Shown piece by piece: positions 1 to 10,778 of a DNA stretch of 64,000 nt. The stretch lies in contig CM037861.1 in the NCBI GenBank assembly GCA_021292105.1, forward strand, positions 28,606,545 to 28,670,544, read 5' to 3'. Position 1 is the stretch's first letter, and each line of letters starts with the position of its first letter. Below the pieces are notes generated by a model. It made no database searches and was not told the DNA's origin. It saw nothing but the letters and a program-made list of their open reading frames with translations. The translations under genes were made by a program, and so were the position numbers. This stretch comes from Anadara kagoshimensis. Taxonomy: Eukaryota > Mollusca > Bivalvia > Arcoida > Arcidae.

Positions 1-145
1 TCATCCATAGCACCCGGCCTCACATTTCTTAATGAAGGTTCATGTGTTTCTTAATGTGTCATTGTTCAAAGTCTTTACTTTGGTTTTGGCATTGTGTTTT
101 GAACATGAACTGGTGTGCTTGTGTTTGATTTGACACTGCAAAGAT
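1..145 (+). repeat. Rep-A, 3' part, cut by window edge
   Basis: It contains the Rep-A blocks CACCCGGCCTCAC, a GAAGGTTCATGTG-type block and the conserved end (TTTACTTTG ... GAACATGAACTGGTGTG ... TTTGATT). See the copy at 44925-45300 for a full description. Confidence 0.6.
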
Positions 146-408
146 TTTTTTTCTAGCTATCCACACTTCGTATCATTGTTAATAATCACGGTCCACTATG
201 CCAAAACAACCCGACTGAGGTAGCGCTTGATTTGTTGTTGTCTCATTTCAGTTCCCTTACCCTTCATGTACCTGAAAACTTATGTTCGTTCCATGTACCA
301 TGTTCCATGGATGGAAGTCGATACCTTCTGTCACGTATGGAGTTTATACTAACTAGTTGATTAATTGAAATAATCGTTTGTGTCAGCAATAATTGCGATT
401 TTGACACA

Positions 409-604
409 TACAGCATGGACCTATAGAAATTTTAACACTGAGCTAACAAAAAAATAGTCAACTTAAGGCTCGGCTTCGAAGTGACCGAGGTATGAACAGC
501 TATTAACTGAGAGATAATTAGCATCTGCTGAGATAAAGCTAACAATGGGGGTTGAGATAGCCAGCCGTTAGCATTGTGTTAAACTTTCGACATGTCTACA
601 CTCT
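409..604. repeat. Rep-C copy, degenerate
   Basis: The left end reads TACAGCATGGACC...TTTAACACTGAGCTAAC and the right end GTTAGCATTGTGTTAAACTTTCGACATGTC, forming imperfect inverted ends about 195 bp apart. Confidence 0.6.
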
Positions 605-745
605 AGAAGACACCAAAACAAATACCAACTGACAAACCATCGGGGGATTTGATAATTATATTGATAGATGACCTTTAATGACACCGACAATCAAGACAAG
701 TGGGTTCTACTTTCGTTTTGGTGTCGTATGGACAACATATATTTG

Positions 746-967
746 TACGGTACCGACATGTCGCAAGTGTAACACCGAGCTAACGAAAATGAGCTGAATT
801 TTGGGTGTTTAAGATATGAATAGTAGAGGCAGAGAAAAAGTTGTCGAGAGATAGATAGCTACTTTCGAAAATCTGTCGAGATAAAGCTAACAAGGAAACC
901 GAGAAGCGCTTCCAATTCGGCACTAATTTGTTAGGTTGGTGTTAAACTGTTGACAAGTCTGTACTGT
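746..967. repeat. Rep-C copy
   Basis: The inverted ends are GACATGTCGCAAGTGTAACA and GTTAAACTGTTGACAAGTC. The interior has the family's GTCGAGAGATAGATAGC block. Confidence 0.65.
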
Positions 968-1337
968 GAATGGTTAAATTTTATTGTGACACATGACGCC
1001 CCGATCGACCAGTATGGAATCCGATTATATTCGTTTATTTAATTTACTTTATACATAACCATTTGTTATATCTGCGTGTCAGCCATGTCGCAAGACTAAT
1101 GGATTACTTCTATCTCGCGCTATTATCATCAGTTTCACTTTTTAATATTTTTTATGTTGAATGGCTTCTTGTACAAAACTACATGACATAATATCATAAA
1201 CAACGTTAAGTTAATCATCCTTGAGAAGAATATGGAATTCTGAGAAGTCTAGAATAAGAGGATGGAGAAGGGATGAGTCAGATAAACAAGTGTGCTTAAT
1301 TTAACACATTTGCCACTACACAGAACTTATCCATAAC

Positions 1338-1465
1338 ACGGTAAAGACCAGTCGAAAGTTTTACACTAAGCTGATGAAATAGTACCGAATTAATAGTTCA
1401 TCTAGGTTATCTCTTTTGCTACATCTCGGAAGCTGCTATCTATGTCTAGGCAGTTATTCGACCAG
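1338..1465. repeat. Rep-C fragment (left part)
   Basis: The left end (GACCAGTCGAAAGTTTTACAC, AGCTGATGAA) is recognisable. The right end is missing. Confidence 0.5.
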
Positions 1466-1663
1466 GATCAGGTAATTTAACAAATGTATGTATTGACCTG
1501 TCCACTTGACCTTTTGTTAGGAACATTTTAATAGGAGAATCACCCCATGACATACGTAAGTTTAGGATTTGTGGTTAAAAAATGAACATTTCGTGTTTAA
1601 TATTCCTTACTTTGTAGACGAAATAAGCAAGTGCTAGAACCACTGGATACTACATGGGACTTT

Positions 1664-1880
1664 ATAAAACAGGTACAAACATGGCGAAAATTAAACACTT
1701 AGCTAACCAATGAGTGCGAAATCAGCATCCCATCTCGACCTTTTCGGTAGCTTAGCTTGTATCTATCTCCTGGCCTTTCAACCTCGTCCAATAGCTAACT
1801 ATAATATCACGACCATTCGGCAACAGAACTCCAATTCTTCGTTAGCACTGTGTTTAACTTTCGACAGGTATGTTCTGATA
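1664..1880. repeat. Rep-C copy next to the TM3 exon
   Basis: The ends are ACAGGTACAAACATGGCGAA and TTAACTTTCGACAGGTATGT. A 60-codon open frame across it is a by-product of the repeat. It ends only about 60 bp before the GPCR splice acceptor. Confidence 0.65.
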
Positions 1881-1942
1881 GATCATAAATAACAAGTCGT
1901 CAATCTATCGTATACATGTACGTTTCTTTTTTTATTTTTCAG

Positions 1943-2042
1943 GTTGGCGATTTGGAAGTTTTTTGTGTAAGACAACCCCGTTTGTCCAAAACGTATCGGT
2001 TTGTGCATCTGTGAATACACTGGCTGTAATCGCTGTTGACAG
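1943..2042 (+). CDS. TM3 exon of a SIFamide/NPFF receptor-like GPCR (internal exon)
   Basis: This 100-bp internal exon encodes 32 full codons from TGG at 1945, plus two bases of a preceding codon and the AG of the next. The peptide runs from a WRFGSFLCK start to ...AVIAVD and is completed to DR by the next exon. It is the ECL1/TM3 segment of a class A GPCR: Cys 3.25 (LCK) for the ECL2 disulfide, Gln 3.32, Ser 3.39 and the D-R of the DRY box. The acceptor is a clean pyrimidine tract ending CAG at 1940-1942, and the donor is AG|GTACGTGA. The phase matches the downstream exon. Upstream exons for TM1-TM2 were searched for and not recognised. Family placement rests on remembered family patterns, not a search. 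Confidence 0.9.
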
Positions 2043-3028
2043 GTACGTGAAACTAAGCGCACTGAATTTTGTCAAAGCTTAACTTATCGTTCTATCGGTT
2101 TTAAGACACCATGACAACACATTACTGACACATGTAACTGTAACAAATTTAATTCAAATGGAATGCTTTTTTTTGTATTTTGTTCTCCACAAGTTGGCAT
2201 TTTCTTTTGGTGCTTATGTACCATTTTACGCTTTACATATGTGGCTCTTTTGGTAAAGTATCTTTAGCATATATAGGTACCATAAATTTAAAATATCAAA
2301 ATACTTTCTGTTGAAATTTGTTTGAGGTTCGGATAATTTTTGTCGAAGATTGACTAGACATCTCGAACTGACACAAAATCACTCATGTATTTTCATTCTT
2401 CTTTTGCAAATGTTGACATCTGATATGTTATATATATATCGAACTCCTGTGTTTCGAAACATGAGAGTGGCCTGCTTATATAAATAATTCAGTAAAACCG
2501 GACAAAAAACATAATTATGCAAGTTGAATGTTGGGTAGTTTTCAAATATTTGCATTCTTCAGTCATTCATATAGTGGAAGCGTATTGGAAACGTGTTCCT
2601 GGGTTGGTAGCCCTCCAGATCCAAAGATCGTGGTTTCGAATCCAAAAGAAGGCATATTGTTATCTTAAGCAAGTTTCTTCATTTCACATTGCTGACAACT
2701 TTCCCGGTATCAGGAGAATAAACCTTTTGGGATGCATCCTATGCAAATGCTTTGTAGTAAGCTAACGCCTAAATGTCGCCATGAGTGCACGCTAGTTCAA
2801 AGCAGACATACCCATAATACACTGTCAGTCATGGAGACAGCAAAGTACTTATTCTAGTGTGATTTGGCAGACACTAGCACCACATTGCAAAGATTGAAAT
2901 AAATACGTCCATACAAGCTTAAGACTTACTTAGGGTTTAACATAGTGGAAAAATATGGAATTGTTTGATCAAACGCGAATATATTATGTTGTTTGCTTTT
3001 AACGAGGATTTATTTTTTATTTTTTCAG
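2043..3028 (+). other. Phase-2 intron interrupting the DRY codon
   Basis: The intron begins GTACGTGA and ends with a T-rich tract and TTTTTCAG. It splits the Arg codon of the DRY motif (AG|G), an intron position known in many peptide GPCR genes. It contains an old SINE-2 copy (2566-2830). Confidence 0.88.
2566..2830 (+). repeat. SINE-2, old copy inside the GPCR intron
   Basis: A tRNA-like B box (GTGGTTTCGAATCC) is followed by the SINE-2 body block (GTCGCCATGAGTGCACGCTAG ... AGCAGACATACCCATAATACA), matching the intact copy at 19522-19905 with many substitutions. Confidence 0.6.
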
Positions 3029-3824
3029 GTATATGGCAATATGTAATACATGGCAATCAAGAATCACAAAGTTCGCCTCACGGATTATTATATTGTCGAT
3101 ATGGTTGTTAGCTATCTCTATTGCTGTTCCCTTGGCGATATATTACGAGAAGTTTGAGAACATCACCTCTTTACAGGTTATCCCCATGTGTCACCAGATA
3201 TGGCCTGACTACGATTCACAACGTATATACTTTGTTGTTGCTTTATTTCTTTTTTGTTATGCTAGTCCCTTGGTGCTTATAATGTTATGCTATACATTGA
3301 TCGTTATACGGGTCTGGACGAGGCATGCGCCAGGGATAGCAAGTAATACCGGCATTATTAAGAAATCCAGAATTAAAGTCATAAAGATGTTTGCTGTTGT
3401 TGTCAGTATGTCTGCGTTACTATGGTTACCGCTTTATGTTCTTTATTTTTTCTTGTATTTCGACCCACCTTCCATGACATCGCACATCATGTCAGTAATT
3501 TCCAATGTCATGGTCCCAGTCTTCCAGTGGATGGCTCTATCCAGCAGTAGCATTAATCCTATCATTTATTGTATATTCAGCAAAAGATATAGGAATGGTT
3601 TACATAAAATAATATATTGCCGTTCATATGTAAGGCGGCTACGTTTTAGGAGGAGTTTTAACTCGGCTACAACTAAATATGTACCGGCTGACGGTTTTAG
3701 CGGCAATAGTTATGATTCTAGGCGGTTAAAACGGCAATATTCACCAGCAAGACTAATATCAGTCGACTATTCTAATGGACTTGTAACAGTCACCTTTCGA
3801 AGAGACAGGAATAATTCGTCATAA
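3029..3824 (+). CDS. SIFamide/NPFF receptor-like GPCR, terminal coding exon (TM4 to C-tail)
   Basis: This exon completes DRY and continues YMAIC..., giving 297 visible residues with the previous exon and a TAA stop at 3822-3824. It is a seven-transmembrane neuropeptide receptor fragment expected in the plasma membrane, coupling to G proteins. Visible in order: TM4 with Trp 4.50; ECL2 with an N-I-T glycosylation sequon and Cys in MCHQIWPDYD; TM5 with Pro 5.50 and Tyr 5.58; a short basic ICL3 (KKSRIKVIKM); TM6 with LWLPLYV; TM7 with SSSINPIIYCIFSKRYRNG; and an Arg-rich tail. The WP-Y ECL2, KS-KVIKM, WLPLYV and PV-QW...INPI-Y patterns match insect SIFamide receptors and vertebrate NPFF receptors best. 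Oddities are Ser at 6.44, usually Phe, and Leu at 6.47, usually Cys. The ligand cannot be named from sequence. Confidence 0.93.
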
Positions 3825-3867
3825 CTTTTACAAAATATTTAAATATTATATGGAACGTTAGAATAAT

Positions 3868-3873
3868 AATAAA
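3868..3873 (+). promoter_or_regulatory. Candidate polyadenylation signal AATAAA
   Basis: The hexamer lies 44 bases after the receptor stop codon. It sits at the edge of the following minisatellite, whose units contain similar ATTATAAAC strings, so the true cleavage site could be elsewhere. Confidence 0.4.
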
Positions 3874-4185
3874 CAACGGTGTTTCCGTTAAATTATAAAC
3901 AATGGTGGGCCGTGAAATTATAAAAGGGGTTTATGTTGAAATGGGCCGGTAAATTTATAAACAGTGATGTTTATGTAGAAATGGGCCGTTAAATAATAAT
4001 CAGTGGTGTTTAAGTTGAATTGGCCGTTAAATTATAAACAGTAGTGCTTATGTTGAAATGGGCAGTGAAATTGTAAACAGTGGTGTTTAAGTTGAAATGG
4101 ACCGTTATGATAACAACGATGTTTACGTTATTATAAACAGGTTTTTTTTGCTGAAATGGTCCCTTGTGGTAAAAAATGTGTTGAT
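3871..4185 (+). repeat. Minisatellite, ~38-40 bp unit
   Basis: Degenerate tandem units contain ATAAACAGTGGTGTTTATG and TTGAAATGGGCCGTT blocks, with about six recognisable copies. Further units resume at 4400-4460, so the array was split by the SINE-1 insertion. Confidence 0.8.
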
Positions 4186-4190
4186 TGAAT

Positions 4191-4390
4191 AATGGTGTTT
4201 AACATCCTAGTCAAGAATATTTCACTTATATCAAGATGTCGCCAGCTATAGCCTAAGGTGTAGAAATATTGCCTCTGCTTAGCACTAATGGCACAATACA
4301 GCAGGATTTTTATCGTGCCAAGCCTATCATGATATGGTACCTCGTTTGTTTTAAGTTCCCATCGGAAAGAAACTGTCCGTGTCACTTTCA
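4191..4390 (-). repeat. SINE-1, head-less copy splitting the minisatellite
   Basis: The body matches the 14992-15269 copy (TAATGGTGTTTAACATCC, ATGTCGCCAGCTATAG, CGTGCCAAGCC, TTTAAGTTCCCATC). The tRNA head is absent. Confidence 0.75.
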
Positions 4391-4910
4391 TCCCATTCAT
4401 AGTAAACAATAAAGTTTATGCTGAAATGGGTCGCTATTGTAAACAGTGGTATTTATTCAATCATAAATCAGTGACATATTCATCTTTCACCCTTCTGCTT
4501 TATTTTTCAAATAAGTTTTTTTATTTAAATGAAATTATCTTCCGTCCCTAAATTGAATTGTGTAAATTTTCTCTATTTATCGTAATTCGTCGCTCTTCGT
4601 ATAAATCTTTGAGTACTACATATCTCGGTGTCATATTCATTCCATGTAACAAAATTAATAAACAGAATGTTATCATAATTCTGTTAATTTTAATTTGTTT
4701 AATTGTTTTCCATGTACATGTATTTCCATAATGCTTTGTATGATGTAAATCAGTTTTTAATTATAATTTGACAAATAATCTTTGTTTCGATTTTTTTTAT
4801 TGATATGGTCTACAGAAAAAAAACTTCAGTTGACAAACGCCCTGCCTAATAAAACCTAATAGAAATGGACATTTAGTACTTCAATTTTACCTTTTATTAA
4901 AGATTTTAAC

Positions 4911-5087
4911 TACAGGCAAACCTGTCTATAAAGGCCACCCCAGGGAACCAGTAACAGTGGCATTTTATAGGCAGATCCCCTGATACACAGACTAAAATAT
5001 GAAGAGTAATTGGAATACAATTTTACTGGTCTTTATAAGCAGATTAACCTTATATAGAGGTGGTCTTTAACACATGCTTAACTGTAC
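4911..5087 (+). repeat. Rep-D copy
   Basis: It runs from TACAGGCAAACCTGTCTATA and AAGGCCACC to TGGTCTTTAACACATGC...AACTGTAC. See 20761-20943 for the family description. Confidence 0.7.
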
Positions 5088-5311
5088 ATTACAAACTTGT
5101 CGAACGTTTATTACTAAACTAACGAGTGTCGAATCGGCATTTACTCTCTGTCTTTCGAAACGGTAATGCGACAGCCTTTCGACAGCTGCAATCTATCTCG
5201 AGATCTCAGCCACACTTTAACCACTACCTATTCATTTCTCGGCTATTCAGCAGCCAAGCTTCGATTCATTTTCGTTAGCTTAGTGTTTAACTTTTGACAG
5301 GTATGTACTAT
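5085..5311. repeat. Rep-C copy abutting Rep-D
   Basis: The left end (TACATTACAAACTTGTCGAA) overlaps the last bases of Rep-D. The right end is TTAGTGTTTAACTTTTGACAGG. Confidence 0.65.
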
Positions 5312-5499
5312 ATTCCAACAGGTGATACTGTTCTTTCACCCTTGCTTTTTTGAAGGAATGACTTGTAGCTTGTTGTGTGTAGACGATTCTTAGATTCAAA
5401 CAGAGATTTCGTTCAAAAAGAGTTTATGTCTATCAAGTTATCGATACGAGTTTCCACACATTGATGTTCAAAACACCAATTAATCTCTATTTCAAATAC

Positions 5500-5660
5500 A
5501 TGTAAAATACAAACACATCGGCCCAATGTTTAAACCAAAAACCTAAAAGCAATATCAAAACCACAAACTTTAAAGCATGTTCAAACCACAATCCTTAATG
5601 CAATGTTCAAACCACAATCCTTAATGCAATGTTCAAACCACAATCCTTCTAGCAAACACT
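5500..5660 (-). repeat. Rep-A end with a 26-bp tandem expansion
   Basis: The antisense Rep-A end (AATACAAACACATCG... CCACAATCC...) is followed by three near-perfect units of CAATGTTCAAACCACAATCC + TTAATG (about 5575-5652). Confidence 0.6.
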
Positions 5661-5719
5661 TTTAAAAACCCAATGAATTCAAATACTTCAGCAGAAGAAA
5701 CGTACATGTATTTATTTTA

Positions 5720-5985
5720 AATTACATATCATACTATGGGTAGTTTTAATTTCACAGTTCTAGACGGCCGTTTCGGAATACAATTCCTCCTTTATTCAAT
5801 TGGCTGAAAACATATCAAAACATTTTTACCAAATTTAGCTAAGGAATTGCTTCGCATGAGAGAGTATACCTTAGTTTTAGTGAATTCTCAGATTTTAATT
5901 AGCAGCAAATCCTTTAGACAATAGTATATTTCTTACAATACAAATGTATTGCTAAAATGTCTACACTGAAGGCAATGGATTCCCG
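5720..5985 (-). repeat. Rep-B copy
   Basis: The antisense end is intact (AGTTTTAATTTCACAGTTCT, AGACGGCCGTTTCGGAATAC), followed by the GAGAGTATACCTTAG block. See 32862-33172. Confidence 0.75.
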
Positions 5986-6203
5986 CATATTATTCATATG
6001 TAGCCAAAACAGAATTGGTCAATATCGTGCAGGAATCCAGATCAAGATAATAACTACGCAAACAAACTTAGTTAATTCTTCCTAATTATATAGCAAGTGA
6101 AATGTAATATATCGAACTCTTCAACGGATTCATTAATGTGGAAATTAGTACTTCGTAGATGAATGCTTTTCCAATAAGTAGTATAATTGAAGTCCAAAAC
6201 ACA

Positions 6204-6983
6204 TACAGTACAGATCTGTCTAAAGTTTAACACTGCATTAGTCCAACGAAAAAGGAATCAAAGTGTTAAGCTGCCTATTGACCGAGATATATGGAGAGCT
6301 AGTGACTAAAAAGCTGTCGTGAGATAGATTACAGCTGTCGGCATATAGATAGCAGCTGCCGAGGGATAGATAGCAGCTAAGAGCAGAAGTCGAGAGATAA
6401 ACAACAGCTGTTAAGTTATTAGTAACAAGGATCCTACTGTAGGAACCACTGTGACTGTGACAGTGAAATTCTCTTTATATCCATAGAAAATCAAACAAAT
6501 TTGGATAAAGATCGATATTTTTCACTTACTTGTACCTAGTCGTAACAGGAAATCTGTATGCGCATCCGCGATTAGCCCAAAATATATCTACATAGGGAAA
6601 AACGTTGGTGCTATGGGGATTTAACATGTTAAAAAACCATGCAAATGGCGGCTTCTGTTGCGCACATGACGTAAAACGTCACCAAGGACATCACTTCCGG
6701 TGAAAACATCGTCATTTTCGCATGTAAAAATTCCCATACCGCCAACATTTTCCTTTTTACAGACATACTTTATGACAATCGCGGATGCGCATACATATTT
6801 CCTGTTACGACTAGGTACAAGTAAGTGAAAAATATCAAACTTTATTCAAATTTATTTGATTTTCTATGGATATAAAGAGAATTTCACTGTCACAGCCACA
6901 GTGGTTCCTACAGTAGATGAGCCGCAGATTCTGCATCGATTCCTTAGCTGAATGTTGAACTTTCGACAGGTCTGTACTGTATA
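6204..6983. repeat. Rep-C copy split by a foldback element
   Basis: The left part is 6204-6433 (TACAGTACAGATCTGTCTAA...) and the right part 6917-6983 (...TTTCGACAGGTCTGTACTGT). The middle is occupied by the 483-bp foldback, so Rep-C is the older layer. Confidence 0.75.
6434..6916. mobile_element. 483-bp foldback element with ~140-bp inverted arms
   Basis: The arms are 6434-6573 and 6777-6916. They start CTACTGTAGGAACCACTGTG and end with its reverse complement, and both include the block for TAACAGGAAAT and GCGCATCCGCGATT. The ~200-bp core codes for nothing visible. The target duplication is not resolved. The arms are close to identical, so it is fairly young. Confidence 0.85.
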
Positions 6984-7534
6984 TTATTGGTCTTGTCGTG
7001 TCGGTTAAGATGGTCTTTTACATGAAATAAAAAACCTACATATTAAGTTAAATACAACACTAAACCATATTCATTATTACTAAAACCCCGTTTTTCAGAA
7101 ATTTTGGGCACATTTCAGTAGGATAGCCAACCCGGCCAGCGCATTGATTCATCAAACAAAATTTCACGCGCAGACAAAGTGAAAAAATTGTCAAAAATTT
7201 GAATTCACTCGAGGCGGTAAAATTACATAATATTTATTTCACTGCGAGTTTTTAATACTATTTGTAGTATTTTATCGTTTTTTGAGGACAAAAGTAAGTC
7301 ATTAAAGACGATTTTTATCAAAGTCGGTGAGAATTTAACAATTTAAATCGTAATTGAATGTTAGGCACCGGCGAAAAATTGAAAATTGAAACTTTAAAAA
7401 ATATCATTCTGTGTACGCAGTTCCTCATGCACCAAAGATGTTTTTACATGAACGGAAAGAACTTTTTTCACGGTTATTTTGATGTATAATTTGTCAAATA
7501 ATTTTCTTTACACAAAAAACGTACCAGTTTCAAA

Positions 7535-9083
7535 TGTCGAAAAAATCGATGACATTGCCGGATTCTCGATCATGGGCCGCCCCCTTTCCGGCTAATTTGA
7601 CACAGAAAAAATGCTAAGACAGCTTCCTTATTGTATGCAATGTATAAATTTGATAATCAGAGACGCTGTGGAGATATTTTTGTTGAAATAAAGTAAGTTT
7701 TTCCTTAAAAATATTGTATTTTCACCTCATTTCTCGTCTAATCTGCCGATTTTTTGGAACTACTTCCAGTCGGACATATTTGATTAGCATTCGTCCCGCT
7801 TCGATCACAATTTTAGCATGCAGAAAATGTCATCGTGTATTTTGGACAAAATAGTCAAGCTTTTTTGCCTTATTTGTCATGTATGATCGATCTGCATGGC
7901 TGTCGAACACATTAGATACGGATGTGTTCTAATTTTACCCATATGGACTCGGGATCTGTACCAATACAGTGTACAGTGCAACCTGCTCATGTAGGGCTAG
8001 TTAGGGACTCAGAATTACTGAAAATTACCAACTGATTTTGCTTTGCTGGCAAAATATAAACAGGACCTGTCTGTCATATCAGTACATATCATTGGATAAA
8101 TAAGCTAACATCATTAAAGAGGGTTAGACTAGATTTTTCTTTATGAAATATTTCCCAAAATGAAACATCTCCCATGTTAGTTTAGCCAGAGTCACACAAC
8201 ATTGGTCTTTATTATTTAAATTTTTGTTTCTGTTCTGATGCCAATAACCCCGGCATTATTATTTTAGTACAATTTAGACATGAAAAGTTGATTATTTTGC
8301 TTCATTAAAAGTTTTAAGTCAACTTGACATAGCACAAATAACATTTAAAATAGACTATGTGGAAGTAGGAAATAGGAAAAGTGAATACCAATCATGTGGA
8401 TTTCATTTGACTTGGTTAAAATTTAACTCCATATTATAATGATTAAATACAGATCTGTAAAATATTTAGGAATTTCAGTAATTTCTGTAAAATTGTAAAA
8501 TTCTGATAAATAAATATCACCTTTCAGGAAAATTCATGGGAACTGGTTTGATAATAACATTAAGAAATAAGTTTATGCAAATGCAGTGAAATTCATGTAT
8601 CCAAATGGGCATTATTAGTTTGAAAGAATTAAAATAATTGTAACACACAGGCCTATTCCAGATTTATTGATTTATCAGTTAAATTTAGAATTGATTGGTT
8701 GGTAAACACACTCCATTCAAGATTATTTCAATTATAATCAGGTAAATGAGATTAAGGGGGAAACTAGGTACAGGGATGAAGATAAGCAGGGGCCAAGTAG
8801 CCAATGACTTCTAAAATCCAGTCTGGGTCCCTTAATGTTTACACATTTAAGCCATTTATTACTGTTACAAATTCTTTTATGAAGTGAGCTGGCCCCTAGC
8901 TCAAAATAGTTAGGCTTCATCCCTGAGGTAAAACACATCCCTCAACAAGAGAACTGGCAAACTTTCTGACATAGTAAGATTTTAACCTATGCTGTTACCT
9001 GTATGCTACACTTCAGACAAGGGTGCATGAAAAGCATTTCATGTGGTGAAAAAGTAGGTATTCAGTATCAAGAGAAGCATTCA
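7535..9083. other. No recognised gene; short inverted repeat only
   Basis: AT-rich sequence. The only structure seen is CAGGGATGAAG (8771) against CTTCATCCCTG (ending 8924) with nearby GGGGCCA/TGGCCCC, a weak 154-bp hairpin. Confidence 0.5.
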
Positions 9084-9246
9084 ATTCATAAATGTGTAAT
9101 GGTATATAATTCCCAGTATGTTAAGGATATTGATATGTGTTGATTTTTTAATTCTATATAAAATGAAACATTCATAAATGTCTGATGATATCTAATTCCT
9201 AGTGTATTAAAGATATTGTTATGTTTTAATTTTACATGAAATGAGA
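9084..9246. repeat. Two-copy tandem repeat, units ~86 and 77 bp
   Basis: Both units open with ATTCATAAATGT, share the TAATTCC-AGT-T--TTAA-GATATTG core and end ATGAAAC / ATGAGAC. Confidence 0.7.
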
Positions 9247-10064
9247 CATTCAACATTATTACAATTTACAAAGTTGGTTTAGTCACACATAATGCATTTT
9301 TCTTTGAAAAATGTTCCATTATGTAAACAGTAATAACCATGAGTGTTCATTCTAGGATTTTTTCAGATGGGTTCATTTCTAATAATAACAAGTTGAATAA
9401 CATCAATAATTTTGCATACATCTAATGTTTGATGTGACTTGTAGTTTTAGGCTGATGTAAAAGCTTTTGTAATGAAGTAAGTATTTAAAAGTTTCATATA
9501 ATGTAGCTTTTATATATGACAATGCTATCAAATATTTTGAACTTGCATTTGAAATCTAATTTCAAATGTGGCCCACTATGGCCTTTACAATGGTGCCATT
9601 TGGCAAAATAAAGGATCAACAGCCCCTTTCTAGAATGAACACTGCCATATGATCCCATACTTTTTGATTTATTTGTAAATGATTTATCTATTTATCACAG
9701 CCAGAACAACTAGAAAGTACCTGTCCCCCATAAAATCACCTGTTTGTGTAGTTTCTAAATTAAATTTGATAATTTAGACAATTTTAGTCCTTTTAAATGC
9801 TATTATGGCCCACTTGTCATTCATTTAACTTTTAAATTTCAAACTATCTGCCTGTTCATAAATTTTTTTTAACTTTTTAGTAATTCAATATCTTTATTTT
9901 TTAAATGTTAATTTTGTTCATATAAAAATATTTGTTTTATTTTTCCAAAAAATATCTGAGGTTGCTTTCCATGGTACCCATACCACATCCATTTCATGTT
10001 AGTACCTTGAGGAAAGACAAAATGCAACTTATTTGGATTTCTTTTTATGTATTTGTATTTACCC

Positions 10065-10614
10065 TATTTATCATCACTAACCTGCTCAACATATTGTGTC
10101 CCAGCTCTAACTTATTTCTCTGTAGAATGTCTTTATTTATTTTTATTTATTATCATCTCTAACCTGCTAGACATTTTGTAACCTGCTCAACATACTGTGT
10201 CACAGCTCTAACTTATTTCTCTGTAGAATGTCTGATTTATTTATTTATTTATTTATTTATTTATTCTCATTCTTACCTGCTAGACATTTTGTAACCTGCT
10301 CAACATACTGTGTCCCAGCTCTAACTTATTTCTCTGTAGAATTTCTGATTTATTTATTTAATTTATTTATTAACTGCTGACATATTGTCCCAGCTCTAAC
10401 TTATTTCTCTGTAGAATTTCTTATTTATTTATTTATTTATTATTTATTAACTGCTGACATATTGTGTCCCAGTTCTAACTTATTTCTCTGAACAATTTCT
10501 GATTTATTTATTTATTTATTTATTTATTTATTATCATCTCTAACCTGCTAGACATTTTGTAACCTGCTCAACATTACTGTGTCCCAGCTCTAACTTATTT
10601 CTCTGTAGAATTTC

Positions 10615-10649
<35 letters not shown>

Positions 10650-10660
10650 TCATTTATTTT
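10065..10660. repeat. Compound VNTR with embedded (TTTA)n
   Basis: Recurrent blocks TAACCTGCTCAACATA, TGTGTCCCAGCTC, TAACTTATTTCTCTGTAGAA and TAACCTGCTAGACATTTTG alternate with TTTA tracts of varying length. At least six cycles are present, of two unit lengths depending on whether the CTAGACATTTTG block is retained. Confidence 0.85.
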
Positions 10661-10778
10661 TTTTAATGTAGGCCCTATTTATTTATTCCTGTTGGGGTCC
10701 TAAAGTATCTCCATCAACAAACACATGTCATATGATGTGTGCCAGATGAGGATGCCTGTTGCAAAAAATATCAATAAA

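Noticed and set aside
1710..1892. 60-codon frame just upstream as the preceding GPCR exon
   Set aside because: It is a Rep-C copy, lacks TM1/TM2 features and is not bounded by usable splice sites.
9932..10660. Repeats that could suggest a CRISPR-like or regulated array
   Set aside because: Units vary in length and contain (TTTA)n with no unique spacers; a eukaryotic VNTR.
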